Source: 2-12-FULL-42-15 sp964196565
GTDB taxonomy: Bacteria; Pseudomonadota; Gammaproteobacteria; Coxiellales; Coxiellaceae
NCBI GenBank assembly: GCA_964196565.1
Contig: CAXMUH010000063.1
Location: 1 to 10,016, forward strand
Length of the DNA stretch: 10,016 bases
Reading direction: 5' to 3'
In this document: piece by piece, positions 1 through 5,979 of the stretch
Position numbering within the stretch: position 1 is the stretch's first letter
Layout of the letters: the number at the start of each line of letters is the position of its first letter
Position numbers and translations under genes: made by a program
The notes under the pieces: model-generated
What the model saw: the letters and a program-made list of their open reading frames with translations, nothing else
Database searches by the model: none
Told to the model about the DNA's origin: nothing

Positions 1-519
1 CAGGAAGGTGAGAGGCTCGCAGAAACTGAAGCTGAAACCAATTTAGAATCTCACCATCTTGAATCACCGCAAGCAATTTCCCAAGATGCTGAAGAACAAT
101 GGTGGGATATTGACATTAATTTCAATGATCAATGGTCAGTGCAATGCGTTAATATGAAAAAAGCAGGAACAAATTTGCCGCAAAGTAAATTTGACCAAAT
201 TGCTGAAAAACTTAATGCTCATTATAATGTTTTAGCTGATGAGGTGGTGACCTTAACAAAAAACAACAGAGTGCATCGATTAACTTCAGTAAAATGCGCA
301 GCTTTGTTTACGTTAGCAGCCAAATTAATGGATAAATCTTCTGTAGAAGATAAAATGAGGGCAATAGAAAGTGCTAAAGACAATAATGATTTAACGTCAC
401 AACGTTACACGAGAGGTTTTCTATTATCTAAATTAAGTTGCGGTTGGTTTAAATCTACGACAGAGAATCTAATTGATGAATCGATAGTCCTTTGTAACAG
501 TGGCGGCATGATTCGTTAG
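1..519 (+). CDS. C-terminal end of an unrecognised protein (5' end outside window)
   Basis: The frame is open from base 1 to the TAG at 517-519, so this is the last 172 residues of a longer protein. A GTG at 139 could be read as a start, but the frame runs through it and nothing like a Shine-Dalgarno precedes it. The visible part begins with an acidic, Glu/Ser-rich low-complexity stretch (residues 1-35), then a Trp-rich patch (EEQWWDIDIN), then about 115 residues that look mainly alpha-helical, with amphipathic segments around residues 62-83, 95-111 and 115-128. The tail is polar (NLIDESIVLCNSGG). I recognise no enzymatic motif. A low-complexity linker followed by a helical C-terminal module would fit a large secreted or surface protein of an intracellular bacterium, but that is inference only. 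A 13-bp inverted repeat starts 15 bp after the stop. Confidence 0.7.
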   Translation, partial: QEGERLAETEAETNLESHHLESPQAISQDAEEQWWDIDINFNDQWSVQCVNMKKAGTNLPQSKFDQIAEKLNAHYNVLADEVVTLTKNNRVHRLTSVKCAALFTLAAKLMDKSSVEDKMRAIESAKDNNDLTSQRYTRGFLLSKLSCGWFKSTTENLIDESIVLCNSGGMIR

Positions 520-533
520 GCACCCCTATATAT

Positions 534-610
534 TAAAATAGTTTTAAATGGGCTAGACTCTTTCCATCTGGTGGTAGAGACTGTATTCATTTATAACTAA
601 AACTATTTTA
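534..610. repeat. 77-bp element with 13-bp perfect inverted ends
   Basis: TAAAATAGTTTTA at 534-546 is exactly complementary to TAAAACTATTTTA at 598-610. The interior also has weak self-complementarity (CTCT near 557 against AGAG near 577; CCA against TGG). The stem is AT-only apart from one G/C pair and has no downstream T-run, so it is not a classical intrinsic terminator. It could be a small palindromic repeat or MITE-like relic, or a weak 3' end for the upstream gene. No target-site duplication is visible at its borders. Confidence 0.5.
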
Positions 611-671
611 TTCTTAATAAATATTTTAAGGGTTTAATGCATAAATGTAAGTACTCTATTTTCAAAGAAAT

Positions 672-697
672 TCCAGTCTAACTGACTGGAGTATAAT
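672..697 (+). promoter_or_regulatory. Candidate promoter with overlapping operator-like inverted repeat for the C1 peptidase
   Basis: A perfect -10 hexamer TATAAT lies at 692-697, 28 bp before the ATG. Directly upstream is the 19-bp inverted repeat TCCAGTC-taact-GACTGGA (672-690), which fills the place where the -35/spacer region would be. A poor -35 match (TTCCAG, 671-676) sits at a short 15-bp spacing. A repeat in this position is typical of a regulator binding site, either an activator replacing a weak -35 or a repressor. The factor is unknown and the call rests on pattern alone. Confidence 0.35.
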
Positions 698-724
698 GAA
701 TTAATTTTCTATAAGGAGCCTTTT

Positions 725-1810
725 ATGTTTAAAATTCCCTATAAAACACTACTTTATTGTAGTATTTCAACAGCACTACTTAGTGGTTGGATGGGAGCAG
801 CTTATTGTGAAACTCAGCATGTTGATTCTATGCCAGTTAAAATTCACATGCACAATGGTCAAGAGAAAATTATTCAATTAATAAAAATTAAATTATCCAA
901 GTCAACACGTAATCGTTTATTCCAAAATATGCACCGTATGATGATAGCACCAAAAACAAGAATGCTAATGCCGACCAATATACCTTTAAAGGATGAGGTG
1001 GGTATGAATGGTTTACCTGTATTAGATCAAGGTGTGTGGGGTACCTGTGCTACATTTGCCGCAACTGCAGCGGTGGATGCCCTTCTGTCCCTTCAAAATA
1101 ATCAAATGGTTAGTCAACTGTGTAATCTTGAGGTCGGGCGCGCATTATACAATCCAGGTCCTGGAGGTGGATGGAATGGTTCATTTGGAAATTTAGTTTT
1201 AAATCAAATTACTCAAAATGGTTATATCACCCAAGCTTATCAACAAACAAAAGGGTGTGGTGGGCTAAAGCAATATCCGCTACGTGACAGTTCGAATAAT
1301 GGTACCGCGATGACTGTAGCGCTTTTTAGTGCGCATAGCGTGAGAGCTTTTACCTATCGTGATTGGCGACCTTTGCTTAGCTTTAATGGACGGTTTGCAC
1401 CGATTTCTTCTACCGTTGGGTCTCGCGCTTTGGCTGCAGTCAAAACCGCACTGCTAGCCAACCACCGTGTGGTGTTTGGCACATTGCTGGCGCCATTTGT
1501 TGGTAGTGCGGGTGCAGAAGGGGAATTCCACACGATAAAAAATGACACCTGGACATTAACACCAGAAGTAACCAACTCGATTAATTCAGGTATTATTGCA
1601 GGACATGAGATGGTAATCGTAGGCTATGATGATAAGGCGTGTGCCACTTATATTGATAAGCAAAAGGTGGAGCACAAACAGTGTGGCATTTTGCATCTTC
1701 GTAACTCATGGTCAGTATATGCTGGTGACCAAGGAAGCTATTATATGACTTATGATTATTTTAAAACGATGGCAATAGAAGCCTATGAAGTGGGTAAAAA
1801 TGTGAGGTAA
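725..1810 (+). CDS. Exported papain-family (C1) cysteine peptidase
   Basis: A 361-residue protein preceded by a good SD (AAGGAG, 713-718, 6-nt spacing). The N-terminus is a Sec-type signal peptide: a short Lys-containing head, a hydrophobic core (about residues 8-25) and probable cleavage near residue 28. After a propeptide-like region (30-90) comes the papain fold. Gln102 (oxyanion hole) and Cys108 lie in LDQGVWGTCATFA, His294 in AGHEMVIVGYDD and Asn327 in LRNSWS; spacing and order match the C1 family. The sequence round the nucleophile is GTCATF rather than the usual GSCWAF, and the motif after Asn is NSWS-x6-GSYY rather than NSWG-x-WG-x-GY, so this is a divergent bacterial branch. Exported C1 proteins of this kind occur in Legionella; secretion beyond the periplasm is inference. 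Transcribed alone, convergent with the nuclease operon. Confidence 0.88.
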   Translation: MFKIPYKTLLYCSISTALLSGWMGAAYCETQHVDSMPVKIHMHNGQEKIIQLIKIKLSKSTRNRLFQNMHRMMIAPKTRMLMPTNIPLKDEVGMNGLPVLDQGVWGTCATFAATAAVDALLSLQNNQMVSQLCNLEVGRALYNPGPGGGWNGSFGNLVLNQITQNGYITQAYQQTKGCGGLKQYPLRDSSNNGTAMTVALFSAHSVRAFTYRDWRPLLSFNGRFAPISSTVGSRALAAVKTALLANHRVVFGTLLAPFVGSAGAEGEFHTIKNDTWTLTPEVTNSINSGIIAGHEMVIVGYDDKACATYIDKQKVEHKQCGILHLRNSWSVYAGDQGSYYMTYDYFKTMAIEAYEVGKNVR

Positions 1811-1831
1811 TTAGTAAATCTTGTAGCCTGT

Positions 1832-1932
1832 CGGTGGATTACGTGCCTTATGGCGCTAATCCACCCTACGTTGATCTCAACTAGGGTGCCGGGTGTAGGG
1901 TGGATTAGCGCCATAAGGCGCGTAATCCAACG
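1832..1932. repeat. Large imperfect palindrome (REP-like dispersed repeat) between convergent genes
   Basis: The left arm 1835-1869 is complementary to the right arm 1895-1929 over 35 bp with a single G-T type mismatch; past an A/G mismatch the pairing continues 2 bp outward to 1832 and 1932. The loop contains a small hairpin (GTTGA-tc-TCAAC, 1870-1881) and a second TAGGGTG (1882-1888) that could pair with the left arm instead. The core (GGATTA...GGCGCTAATCCACCCTA) resembles a GTGGATTACGC...TAATCCACC intergenic repeat that I recall from many proteobacterial genomes. GC content is clearly higher than in the flanking genes. It lies between the peptidase and nuclease stop codons and could act as a bidirectional RNA 3' end, though it has no clear T-run. 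Confidence 0.8.
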
Positions 1933-1940
1933 GTTTCTAT

Positions 1941-2840
1941 TCAAAAAAGCTGCTGCAATACCCCAGCGAGTCGATACCCAGCTAGTGCAAGCTGACGACG
2001 CACAATCCATTGGCCTCTTTGATAATAGTGTCGATTAATCTGTTTGTTGGCTTTGGCGCTATATATAAAGGGCGCGTATTCCAATTCATTTTTAGCCCAG
2101 TCAGCAGGGCTATTATCCCTCAGCTGATATGCAAATTGATTTTTAGGAAATTCATGCTGTAAGCGCTTCGCTTTAGTAAAGAAATTAATTTTATGAGTTA
2201 AATAGCCGACACCTTTATCCCACAGTTTGTGTAAAGTTGTTGGGTGGCGTCCACTTTTTACATAAAAATCATTCCCACCTAAATCATAGCGGCATTTTGC
2301 GTTATAACGAGAAAAAGTATGTAGCGGTTGATGAATGTCACCGATAAAATGTTCGAGAAAAACCATAATCAGTGCTTTGGAGTTTGGGTCATGGCTATCG
2401 CTCCAAGCTTTTTGCATAATATTAATCGCCCAGATAATATTTCGATTTTTGGGTAGTGGACAATGGGTGTTGCCATAAGGTTGATCGAAATAGTGCCAGC
2501 TGTCGGTTGTTTCATCCGCATAAGGCTGTAATACGGCGGGTAGCGTGGCATCATAACGTTTAAAAATATCGTGTAAAGTTCGTTTGCGCCAAGTGTCGGG
2601 TATTGCTGCAAGTTCTGCAAAGTGATTGGCGCTGGGGTAATTCTTATTAAATCGTTTCTTGAGTTGATAAGACAATTTTGAATAAATGCGCATCGCATAT
2701 CGGTCGGCTTGCCGTTTATCTTCCGCATTTAAATTATTGTAGCCAACCTCGGCAACTAAAATGTGGCCGCGAATACCCCAAGCAATCGCATGGCTTGTGA
2801 TAAATACCAGTAAACCGGTGGCGATCAGGTGTTTTTTAAT
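1941..2840 (-). CDS. Exported S1/P1-family zinc nuclease, apparently started at ATT
   Basis: The reading frame is open from a stop at 2858-2856 to the TGA at 1943-1941. The first ATG (2693) would remove the signal peptide and essential residues, so the true start must be upstream. Read from ATT at 2840 the protein has 299 residues, with signal peptide (M)KKHLIATGLLVFITSHAIA and cleavage before Trp21. An SD-like AAGGG (2855-2851) lies 10 nt from the ATT. All nine zinc ligands known from P1 nuclease are present at family spacing: Trp21 as mature N-terminus, His26, Asp82, His116, His164, Asp168, His174, His204 and Asp208, including FLEHFIGDIHQPLH and DLGGND. Expected role: Zn-dependent cleavage of single-stranded DNA/RNA to 5'-nucleotides outside the cytoplasm. 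Last gene of the minus-strand cluster, 15 nt after the nucleosidase stop. The family call is firm; the start codon is the uncertain part. Confidence 0.88.
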   Translation of the reverse strand: MKKHLIATGLLVFITSHAIAWGIRGHILVAEVGYNNLNAEDKRQADRYAMRIYSKLSYQLKKRFNKNYPSANHFAELAAIPDTWRKRTLHDIFKRYDATLPAVLQPYADETTDSWHYFDQPYGNTHCPLPKNRNIIWAINIMQKAWSDSHDPNSKALIMVFLEHFIGDIHQPLHTFSRYNAKCRYDLGGNDFYVKSGRHPTTLHKLWDKGVGYLTHKINFFTKAKRLQHEFPKNQFAYQLRDNSPADWAKNELEYAPFIYSAKANKQINRHYYQRGQWIVRRQLALAGYRLAGVLQQLF

Positions 2841-2855
2841 AACTGAGTATCCCTT

Positions 2856-3686
2856 TTATAAGTGCGATCTGATGTTGTTGCGTACGATGCTAACTGGTTT
2901 TCGCAATTCTTTTGGCGTTTTGCCGATAATATAGTCTAATACTTTTGGCATGATGTTCGCGAGATTCATCGTGGCGAGATTAAAATTCTTTTTAAATTCA
3001 CTTGGCGCATCCGCATTAACGCCAGCTAGGTTGGTGATTGCTTTAATTGCCATAACTCGTATTTTAAACTTTTGCGCGAGATTGGCAATAGCGGCAACTT
3101 CCATATCTTTAGCGGCTACATTATTTTGATCGATTATTTCTTGGTCGGTCTGACTGACCGATAATGAATTTCCGGTGGAGATAACCCCAGTTTTAAGACG
3201 CAAAAAGCTAGCCATTGCGGGCGCATCTAAGCACGGCGAGAGGCCTTTGCCATAGGCGTCATATCGCTCAAGCGGTATTCTGCGATCGTGAAACATAAAA
3301 TTATCTGAGGCGATATAAATATCACCGACAATCGTATTGCGTGCAGCATAGCCGCCTGCGGTTCCTGCACTGATAATGGTGTCAGGTTTTAAAAGCGTGA
3401 TCACTTGAAAACAGTTTAATACCGCAGCATCCGTTCCCACTTGAGCAACGCCATGATTAGGATCGATACCATTAACGATTAAAAATATTTCTTTCCCTTT
3501 TGCGATACCGCGATAAGCAACTAAATTGAGCTCAGGTTGTAAGCCAATATCACAACGGGATAAATTTAATGATTTAATAATAGGGGCAGCCTCTTCTGGC
3601 ATGGCAACCAGAATGGCTACTTTTTCAATCGGTTTTTCATCACTAAGTGATGAGGGAAAGAGTCCCCTATGCTGATATGCATACAT
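2856..3686 (-). CDS. MTA/SAH-nucleosidase family protein, plant-type, with Asp-to-Asn at the catalytic acid position
   Basis: A 276-residue protein of the PNP_UDP_1 fold, cytoplasmic (no signal peptide), with SD AAGGGG 7 nt before the ATG. The body matches nucleosidases that split the N-glycosidic bond of 5'-methylthioadenosine: VAMPEEAAPI with Glu32 aligning to E. coli Glu12, ISAGTAGG (105-112), STGNSLSVSQTD (170-181) and KDMEVAAIA with Glu196 aligning to Glu174. FMFHDRRIPLERYDAYG (130-146) is characteristic of the plant MTA nucleosidases rather than the E. coli type. Where the family has Ser/Thr-Asp (Asp197 in E. coli), this protein has Thr-Asn219 (codon AAC, 3032-3030). That acid protonates N7 of the purine, so activity may be lost or the substrate changed. 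A basic tail follows residue 256. Third-to-last step would be purine/methionine or nucleoside salvage; 41 nt after the 185-aa gene and 15 nt before the nuclease. Confidence 0.82.
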   Translation of the reverse strand: MYAYQHRGLFPSSLSDEKPIEKVAILVAMPEEAAPIIKSLNLSRCDIGLQPELNLVAYRGIAKGKEIFLIVNGIDPNHGVAQVGTDAAVLNCFQVITLLKPDTIISAGTAGGYAARNTIVGDIYIASDNFMFHDRRIPLERYDAYGKGLSPCLDAPAMASFLRLKTGVISTGNSLSVSQTDQEIIDQNNVAAKDMEVAAIANLAQKFKIRVMAIKAITNLAGVNADAPSEFKKNFNLATMNLANIMPKVLDYIIGKTPKELRKPVSIVRNNIRSHL

Positions 3687-3727
3687 TTAAAAGCCCCTTG
3701 ATGTTTGGCGTGTGTTAAGCGTTAGTG

Positions 3728-4285
3728 TTAGTCTTTATTGTTGCGCTCAATATCCTCTTGCGCGGTTAGGATGCTGTTAACGCCTGCAGTGTAGGCGATT
3801 TCGTAGATATCCTGTTTGCTGAATTTAAGCAGAGTTTCTTTAGATTTTGTCACATCTTCGAGGCTGACCGTTGTGGTGCTGATTTCATTTTCTGTGGTCT
3901 GCTGCTCGATAATATACGACGGCTTATTGTGTTCACGTTCAAAATTTTTGGCAATAATTTTAAGCGGAGCTGACTGCAACCCGCCTTGGATGACCGTTAG
4001 CTTAGGCTTAATAAGTGAGGCTTTTATAATCTGTTTGACGTCCCGTGGAGCAAAGCCTTGAATAAGATCATCATCCTCAGCCAGTTCATCCGCGCTGAGT
4101 TTGATGCAGGTACTCTTACCGACAAACTGAATGGTAAACAGCGTTTCACCGGTGCGTGGTGCTCGCCTGGCTTCAACAATTCGAAAAGGGTAGTTGCGGG
4201 AGGTGTATTCCAAAATCTCGCGATATTGCTTTAAAAGCCACGACATAAAGTCGGTAAAGCGATTAACTTGTTTGTGCATTTCCAT
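3728..4285 (-). CDS. Conserved-looking hypothetical protein, 185 aa, in nucleoside-salvage cluster
   Basis: I do not recognise a family. The protein is soluble, with no signal peptide or membrane segment. Residues 8-30 look helical. Residues 31-90 form a compact block (RNYPFRIVEARR, TGETLFTIQFVGKS, GFAPRDVKQIIKAS) that looks like an alpha/beta domain. A variable Thr/Glu-rich stretch (125-150) and a short helix (FSKQDIYEIAYTAG) follow. The start is ambiguous in an unusual way: two in-frame ATGs, at 4285 and 4279, each have an SD (AAGGA 6 nt before the first, AGGAG 7 nt before the second) in the tandem sequence AAGGAAGGAG. The transporter stop TAA overlaps the first SD, so translation is probably coupled to it. 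The tight packing suggests a role with the transporter or nucleosidase, but no specific function can be assigned. Confidence 0.8.
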   Translation of the reverse strand: MEMHKQVNRFTDFMSWLLKQYREILEYTSRNYPFRIVEARRAPRTGETLFTIQFVGKSTCIKLSADELAEDDDLIQGFAPRDVKQIIKASLIKPKLTVIQGGLQSAPLKIIAKNFEREHNKPSYIIEQQTTENEISTTTVSLEDVTKSKETLLKFSKQDIYEIAYTAGVNSILTAQEDIERNNKD

Positions 4286-4294
4286 ACTCCTTCC

Positions 4295-4999
4295 TTAATA
4301 TCGAAAAGGGTTGTAATTGGTATTGTGGTCATAAACATCGATATGTTCTTTTTTCTTCAGATACAGTATCAATATCCAGCCAGGCCAGACAAAAATAAAA
4401 GCATAAAAAATTTCCAAGAGGTAAGCTGATGCAATAAGATTCCATACGTGACCAAGTGCCATAGTGCCGGTAAAGGCAAGTGATCCCGCAATTATATTTA
4501 GCAGGAGTTCTGATACAGCAGTAGATGCTACGCTACGAAGCCAAAAATGTTTACCTTTCATCAATATCTTCCATTTTGAAATGAGATAGACATTCAAGAA
4601 GTTACTCACTATGTTAGCAATAATCCCGGAAATAACAAAGCGTAATATGTTACCCAGCGCGTGATTAAAGTCATTTTGGTAAGATGCGTAGGCGGATGAC
4701 TTTAAATTAATCACAGAAACGATGAGCACTGCAAAAATAAGCTCACAGATAAGATTAAGCCAAATAAATTTACGCGCCACTCGATAGCCATAGACCTCAG
4801 TGACAATGTCTCCCAGGAGGTAGGTAATGGGGAAAATAAGTGTGGCACCTGATTCGATTAATGGGCCAAAAGCAATAAACTTGTAGGCAACCACATCAGC
4901 GGCCAAAGTCGCCATTAGGTAGAGCATAATTATGGGTAAAATATACTTTGAATTTAATTCAAATGGCTTTTGTTGATTTTTTGCAAGAGTTGCTTCCAT
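4295..4999 (-). CDS. yhhQ: Queuosine-precursor transporter, VUT_1/YhhQ family
   Basis: A 234-residue integral membrane protein with about six hydrophobic segments (roughly 19-37, 51-64, 79-98, 118-139, 158-175, 189-214). It carries the VUT/YhhQ signature FPITYLLGDIVTEVYGY (56-72) followed by ARKFIW. Family members take up 7-deazaguanine bases (preQ0, preQ1 or queuine) across the inner membrane for tRNA queuosine. Which base is used here cannot be read from the sequence. The tail is basic, then polar (KKKEHIDVYDHN), consistent with a cytoplasmic C-terminus. The SD AAGGA is 12 nt from the ATG, rather long, so initiation may be modest. It starts 37 nt after the regulator stop and its own stop overlaps the ribosome-binding site of the next gene, which supports one transcript. 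Confidence 0.88.
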   Translation of the reverse strand: MEATLAKNQQKPFELNSKYILPIIMLYLMATLAADVVAYKFIAFGPLIESGATLIFPITYLLGDIVTEVYGYRVARKFIWLNLICELIFAVLIVSVINLKSSAYASYQNDFNHALGNILRFVISGIIANIVSNFLNVYLISKWKILMKGKHFWLRSVASTAVSELLLNIIAGSLAFTGTMALGHVWNLIASAYLLEIFYAFIFVWPGWILILYLKKKEHIDVYDHNTNYNPFRY

Positions 5000-5036
5000 T
5001 TATTGACACATTCCTTGTTGAGAATTTCTGAAATGG

Positions 5037-5699
5037 TTATTTTAAATTCATCCGCACTTGAACGACTACCCCTAAGATTTGGTAGTTTTCGTTCATTACA
5101 GTTGTTTTAAACTCAGGATTTGTTGGCTTTAAGTAAATATCTCCCTCGTGCAGCAATAATTGCTTAAGTGAAACATGATTGGAGTTCTTTTTATGGGTGA
5201 TAACATAATCACGGTTGTTGTGAGCCGCACCACTTTCAATAATGATGATGGAACCGGTATGAAAATTATCATGGTGGTCATCGAGAATTTCTAAGGCAAA
5301 TGAATTCTCGCCCAAGACCATTTCTGTGGTGATATAGCGTTGTTGATGGCCGGTTAGCCGTATGTCTGGCCAGTTTGCAGCTTGTTTCCAAGAAATAATA
5401 GGCACATTTGCCCAATGTTGTGGCACAGGTTTAGCTGTAGAGCTATTTGGTAACGCCTCTTCGCCAATTAATTGCGCCAGCGTAATAGAAAAATAATCAG
5501 CAATAGGAATTAGCGAAGCTAATGTTGGATTAGCATTAGGATCTTTGCAGATACGTTGAATCGTGGTGATTGGCACACCGGTTTGCTTATAAATATACGT
5601 CATATTTGTGCCGTGTTGCTTCATTAAATTAATGAGGTTGTCGCGCAGACGGATGTTTTGTAGCAGTTCTGTTTTTTTATAGGGCACCACGGTTGCCAT
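5037..5699 (-). CDS. XRE-type HTH regulator with S24/LexA-like C-terminal fold lacking the catalytic Ser
   Basis: A 220-residue protein with SD AAGGTGG 7 nt before the ATG. Residues 16-78 form a Cro/CI-type helix-turn-helix (MTYIYKQTGVPITTIQRICKD as the HTH core). A linker (82-95) leads to a LexA/CI-type C-terminal domain (about 98-215) beginning VPIISWKQA. In self-cleaving members the nucleophile lies in FALxVxGDSMxP. Here the aligned stretch is FALEILDDHHDNF, with His142 in place of Ser; a Lys in the SLKQL position (Lys179) remains. Self-cleavage is therefore unlikely and the domain probably serves dimerisation or ligand sensing. As first gene of the five-gene minus cluster it is the natural regulator of the transporter/nucleosidase/nuclease genes; an inverted repeat at 5735-5759 is a candidate autoregulatory operator. 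Confidence 0.85.
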   Translation of the reverse strand: MATVVPYKKTELLQNIRLRDNLINLMKQHGTNMTYIYKQTGVPITTIQRICKDPNANPTLASLIPIADYFSITLAQLIGEEALPNSSTAKPVPQHWANVPIISWKQAANWPDIRLTGHQQRYITTEMVLGENSFALEILDDHHDNFHTGSIIIIESGAAHNNRDYVITHKKNSNHVSLKQLLLHEGDIYLKPTNPEFKTTVMNENYQILGVVVQVRMNLK

Positions 5700-5734
5700 A
5701 ATAAATCCACCTTAATGTTAGATTGATAAAATTT

Positions 5735-5759
5735 CTAAATCGAAGGATATCGAGTTTAG
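5735..5759 (-). promoter_or_regulatory. Candidate operator (inverted repeat) upstream of the XRE gene
   Basis: CTAAATCGA (5735-5743) and TCGAGTTTAG (5750-5759) are complementary apart from a one-base bulge, with a 6-bp centre. The repeat lies 36-60 bp before the XRE start codon. On the minus strand a weak promoter can be drawn just upstream (TTTTCT, 17 bp, TATGCT), which would put the transcription start inside the repeat, as expected for autorepression. The perfect palindrome CTATATATAG (5773-5782) lies next to it. Pattern only. Confidence 0.35.
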
Positions 5760-5952
5760 CATAGCTGGGAAACTATATATAGAAAACTATTCAATTTTAT
5801 GAAAATTATTTAGAATATAATGTCACGTTAAGCGAAATTGTTAAATGCTAACCCAGTATTGCAATTTATATTCAATATATGGTAATCTCACTTTCCATAA
5901 ATGGTTTTTTATTACGGGGCTCAACCAACGTGAGAATTAATAACCCAGGCTT

Positions 5953-5979
5953 TTGCTGTTAATATTGTAATTACAGCAA
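5953..5979 (+). promoter_or_regulatory. Inverted repeat upstream of the first LuxR-type gene
   Basis: TTGCTGT (5953-5959) and ACAGCAA (5973-5979) are perfect complements 13 bp apart, and the centre is also partly symmetric (TTGCTGTtAATAttgTAATtACAGCAA). It lies 37 bp before the ATG and overlaps a TAATAT that could serve as a -10. Size and symmetry fit a binding site for a dimeric HTH regulator, possibly one of the two LuxR-type proteins encoded downstream. No factor can be named. Confidence 0.35.

Noticed and set aside
139..519. A complete 126-aa gene starting at GTG 139
   Set aside because: The frame is open to base 1 with protein-like sequence and there is no ribosome-binding site before 139.
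1850..2038. 62-aa plus-strand and 75-aa minus-strand open frames (1783-2010) over the palindrome
   Set aside because: They arise from the repeat and from the antisense of the nuclease 3' end; no SD and no family resemblance.
1941..2693. Nuclease starting at the ATG at 2693 (250 aa)
   Set aside because: This would drop the signal peptide and two zinc-ligand residues that are encoded in frame just upstream.
2369..2728. 119-aa minus-strand frame inside the nuclease
   Set aside because: Shifted-frame shadow; the nuclease frame carries all zinc ligands.
3816..4061. 81-aa plus-strand frame antisense to the 185-aa gene
   Set aside because: No SD, and the opposite strand has a better-supported gene in a tight operon.
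5816..5821. TATAAT as the promoter of the first LuxR-type gene
   Set aside because: About 195 bp from the start codon with no acceptable -35; common by chance in such AT-rich DNA.
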